A stretch of 64,000 bases of DNA, from the NCBI RefSeq assembly GCF_022678625.1, contig NZ_JALBYQ010000002.1, forward strand, positions 62,001 through 126,000. Reading direction: 5' to 3'. Each line of letters begins with the position of its first letter. Within the stretch, counting starts at the first letter, position 1. This document shows positions 61,601 through 64,000 of this stretch, piece after piece. The notes below the pieces were generated by a model that was given only the letters and a program-made list of their open reading frames with translations, was not told the origin of the DNA and ran no database searches. A program made the position numbers and the translations under genes. Source of the DNA: Aliiroseovarius subalbicans (GTDB lineage Bacteria > Pseudomonadota > Alphaproteobacteria > Rhodobacterales > Rhodobacteraceae).

Positions 61601-64000
61601 GCCGCACACGGGGTTTGATCTGCCCGAGAACCTGATCTGTCCCGCCGGGGCAATTTTCGACCACGCGCAAGTGCGTGCGGCGCTGCAGGACGGGATCGCG
61701 GTTGCTAAGGACGATGCCGCGATCCGCGCGCACACTGTGGCCACCTTGCGCATAGCCATGAAGGCCGGGCGAACGACGATTGCCACAGCTTTGGCTGAAG
61801 CGCCGCGCGAAGCCCACGCCACCACCCGCGCCTATGCCTGGCTGACCGATTGCATCGTCTGCGCGGTGCATGAAGTCGCAACCGGCACCTTGCACCGGTT
61901 AAACAACGCGACCCAGTCCGAGCGCCTGTCGGTGCTGGCGGTCGGCGGCTATGGCCGGTTCGAAATGGCGCCGCATTCCGACGTCGATCTGCTGTTTCTG
62001 ACGCCCTACAAGATCACCCCCTGGGCCGAAAGCGTGATTGAAAGCATGCTTTACATGCTGTGGGATCTGCGCCTGAAAGTCGGCCATGCGTCGCGCACGG
62101 TGAAGGATTGCCTGCGGTTGGGGGGCGAGGATTATACGATCCGCACCGCCCTTCTGGAACACCGCCCCCTGTGTGGTGATGACGGGTTGTGCAATGAACT
62201 AACCGAGACGCTTTGGGCGGAGTTGTTCAAGGGCACCGAGGCTGAGTTCATCGAGGCAAAGCTGGCAGAACGCGACGCGCGCCATCGCAAGCAGGGTGGC
62301 CAGCGCTACATGGTCGAACCGAACGTGAAAGAGGGCAAGGGCGGGTTGCGTGACCTGCAAACCCTGTTCTGGGTCGCGAAATACATGCACCGGGTCGATA
62401 ACATCCACGATTTCGTCGATCTCAAGATGTTCACCTCCGAGGAATATGAGACCTTCCAGAAGGCGGATGCCTTTCTCTGGGCCACGCGCTGCCATCTACA
62501 TCTTGTGACGAACCGGGCGATGGACCAGCTGACCTTCGATCTGCAGGTCGAGGTGGCCGAGCGCATGGGGTACACCGATCATGGCGGGCGCCGGGCGGTG
62601 GAACACTTCATGCAGGAATATTTCCGCCACGCCACCGCCGTTGGCGACCTGACACGCATCTTCCTGACCGGGTTGGAAGAGGCGCATGTGAAAAAAGAGC
62701 CGCTTTTGGCCGGGCTGTTTCGCCGGCGAAAGCGGGTCAAGGCGCCGTTTCGGGTACAGAACGGTCGCCTGACCGTGCCAGACGACAGCGTCTTTCACGA
62801 TGACAAGTTGAACATCCTTCGCTTGTTCGAGGAAGGCCTGCGCACCGGGATGCTGATCCACCCGAACGCGATGCGGTTGGTCAGCGCGAACCTGGACCTG
62901 ATCGACGACGACATGCGGTCGAACAAGGAAGCAACGCGCATTTTCCTGGACCTTCTGGTCAAGCACGGCAACCCGGAACGCGCGTTGCGGCGGATGAATG
63001 AACTGGGTGTTCTTGCCGCCTTCATCCCCGAGTTTGAACCTATCGTCGCGATGATGCAGTTCAACATGTATCACTCCTATACGGTGGACGAACACACGAT
63101 CCAGGTGATCTCGAACTTCGCGCAAATCGAACGGCACGAGCTGGACGATGAGTTGCCGATCAGCTCGGAAATCATCGACAAAGGCATCAACCGCAAAACG
63201 ATGATGGTGGCGATGCTGTGCCATGACATCGGCAAGGGCCGGCCGCAGGATCATTCGATCCTGGGTGCACAAATTTCGCGCAAGGTGGCGCCGCGGCTGG
63301 GGCTGACAGCCAAGGAATGCGAAACCGTCGAGTGGCTGGTGCGCCATCACCTTTTAATGTCAGACATGGCCCAGAAACGCGACATTGCCGACCCGCGTAC
63401 GGTGCGCGATTTCGCCAAGGCGGTGAAAAGTGTGCGCCGGCTGGACCTGCTGACGCTTCTGACGGTCTGTGACATTCGGGGCGTCGGGCCGAATGTGTGG
63501 AACAATTGGAAGGCCACGCTGATCCGCACGCTGTATAACCAGACCCGCCGGGCGCTGGAAAACGGCATGGAGGATCTGAACCGCGAAAACCGGGGCGCCG
63601 AGGCGAAACGCGCCCTGCGCGAAGCCCTTTCGGATTGGGAGGCGAAGGATCTGAAGGTCGAAACCGGGCGTCATTATGACAGCTACTGGCAGGGCCTACA
63701 CGTCACCGCCCACACCGTCTTTGCCCGCCTGCTGCGTGGCATCGGCGATGATGAAATCCGGTTGGAGCTGGAGCTGGACGAAGGCCGCGACGTGACACGG
63801 GTGCATATCGTGATGGCCGATCACCCCGGCATCTTTTCGCGTCTCGCCGGCGCGCTGAGCCTGGTCGGTGCCAACATCGTGGACGCACGCACCTATACGT
63901 CGAAGGACGGCTATGCCACCGCGATCTTCTGGGTGCAGGCCGGCGACGGCAGCCCTTATGACGCCGCGAAACTGCCGCGTCTGCGTCAGATGATCCAGAA
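61587..64000 (+). CDS. glnD: Protein-PII uridylyltransferase, 5' part
   Basis: The first 804 codons run off the window end. GlnD uridylylates and de-uridylylates PII according to glutamine level. The nucleotidyltransferase site is VGGYGRFEMAPHSDVDLLFL (G-G-x-G-R and D-x-D), the HD hydrolase site is LCHDIGKGRPQDHS and the first ACT domain (VHIVMADHPGIFSRLAGALS) begins near residue 735; the second ACT lies beyond the end. GTG 61587 is the only start codon in frame before conserved sequence (a TGA lies at 61554), and it overlaps the lipoprotein gene by 14 bases. Confidence 0.95.
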   Translation, partial: MPGSEPHTGFDLPENLICPAGAIFDHAQVRAALQDGIAVAKDDAAIRAHTVATLRIAMKAGRTTIATALAEAPREAHATTRAYAWLTDCIVCAVHEVATGTLHRLNNATQSERLSVLAVGGYGRFEMAPHSDVDLLFLTPYKITPWAESVIESMLYMLWDLRLKVGHASRTVKDCLRLGGEDYTIRTALLEHRPLCGDDGLCNELTETLWAELFKGTEAEFIEAKLAERDARHRKQGGQRYMVEPNVKEGKGGLRDLQTLFWVAKYMHRVDNIHDFVDLKMFTSEEYETFQKADAFLWATRCHLHLVTNRAMDQLTFDLQVEVAERMGYTDHGGRRAVEHFMQEYFRHATAVGDLTRIFLTGLEEAHVKKEPLLAGLFRRRKRVKAPFRVQNGRLTVPDDSVFHDDKLNILRLFEEGLRTGMLIHPNAMRLVSANLDLIDDDMRSNKEATRIFLDLLVKHGNPERALRRMNELGVLAAFIPEFEPIVAMMQFNMYHSYTVDEHTIQVISNFAQIERHELDDELPISSEIIDKGINRKTMMVAMLCHDIGKGRPQDHSILGAQISRKVAPRLGLTAKECETVEWLVRHHLLMSDMAQKRDIADPRTVRDFAKAVKSVRRLDLLTLLTVCDIRGVGPNVWNNWKATLIRTLYNQTRRALENGMEDLNRENRGAEAKRALREALSDWEAKDLKVETGRHYDSYWQGLHVTAHTVFARLLRGIGDDEIRLELELDEGRDVTRVHIVMADHPGIFSRLAGALSLVGANIVDARTYTSKDGYATAIFWVQAGDGSPYDAAKLPRLRQMIQ

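Overview
The window is GC-rich, densely packed bacterial DNA. Gene content and order point to an alphaproteobacterium of the Rhodobacterales (Roseobacter-type): a DUF2927 lipoprotein, the mreBCD-pbp2-rodA block, a type I sulfide:quinone reductase, a gcvT-gcvH-gcvP operon behind a tandem glycine riboswitch, a DMGDH-like flavoprotein, and the rsmI-yraN-gshB/comM block. No species can be named from sequence alone. I find 61 protein genes that I can support (including the leuA leader peptide and two partial genes at the edges), one tRNA, two gene remnants and one small relic mobile element.

Layout: 1-4673 is a compact cluster (XpaC-like, TelA-like, DUF2927 lipoprotein, SPFH+GYF protein, double-zinc-ribbon membrane protein), overlapping a nitroreductase. 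5.4-6.5 kb holds an Hsp20 gene with a heat-shock-like promoter, a fructokinase stub and dtd. 6.5-13.1 kb (minus) is the cell-elongation operon mreB-mreC-mreD-mrdA-rodA with a hydroxyacid reductase at its end. 13.3-16.4 kb (minus) has an MFS transporter and leuA, the latter behind a leader peptide with four Leu codons and nested RNA stems. 16.6-23.7 kb carries sqr, a secreted protein of 18 MORN repeats, nadE, soxR with a divergent glyoxalase-family gene sharing a SoxR box, a DUF1801 gene and a small metallopeptidase. 23.8-31.8 kb: gltX, a MATE pump, a cyclotransferase-like gene, then the glycine cleavage operon.

32.5-35.3 kb: trxC, then tRNA-Ala(CGC), whose 3' end is duplicated 2.7 kb downstream. 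Between the copies lie a truncated tyrosine integrase, a secreted glycine-rich protein, small orphan genes and a pair of G/C-run repeats. 35.5-46.7 kb is mixed metabolism and envelope: an SH3/betagamma-crystallin protein, GFA and AhpD-like proteins, two metallopeptidase-like exported proteins, the DMGDH-like enzyme, a hydroxyacid dehydrogenase, an SH3 protein with a capsule-type gene, gabT and a CDF metal exporter. 46.7-52.5 kb (minus): M3 peptidase, an amino-acid ABC permease and binding protein without an ATPase, GNAT, a membrane-anchored MoeB/ThiF protein and dut. 52.5-64 kb: coaBC, chaN-like, cobU, phosphatase, GST, comM (with CtrA-like half-sites), gshB-yraN-rsmI, a LpoA-like lipoprotein and the first 804 codons of glnD.

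The least explained parts are the XpaC/TelA/SPFH/zinc-ribbon cluster, which resembles the B. subtilis YdjFGHI membrane-stress module without a PspA, and the relic tRNA-Ala element. Most of the rest is ordinary chromosomal housekeeping with several readable regulatory devices.
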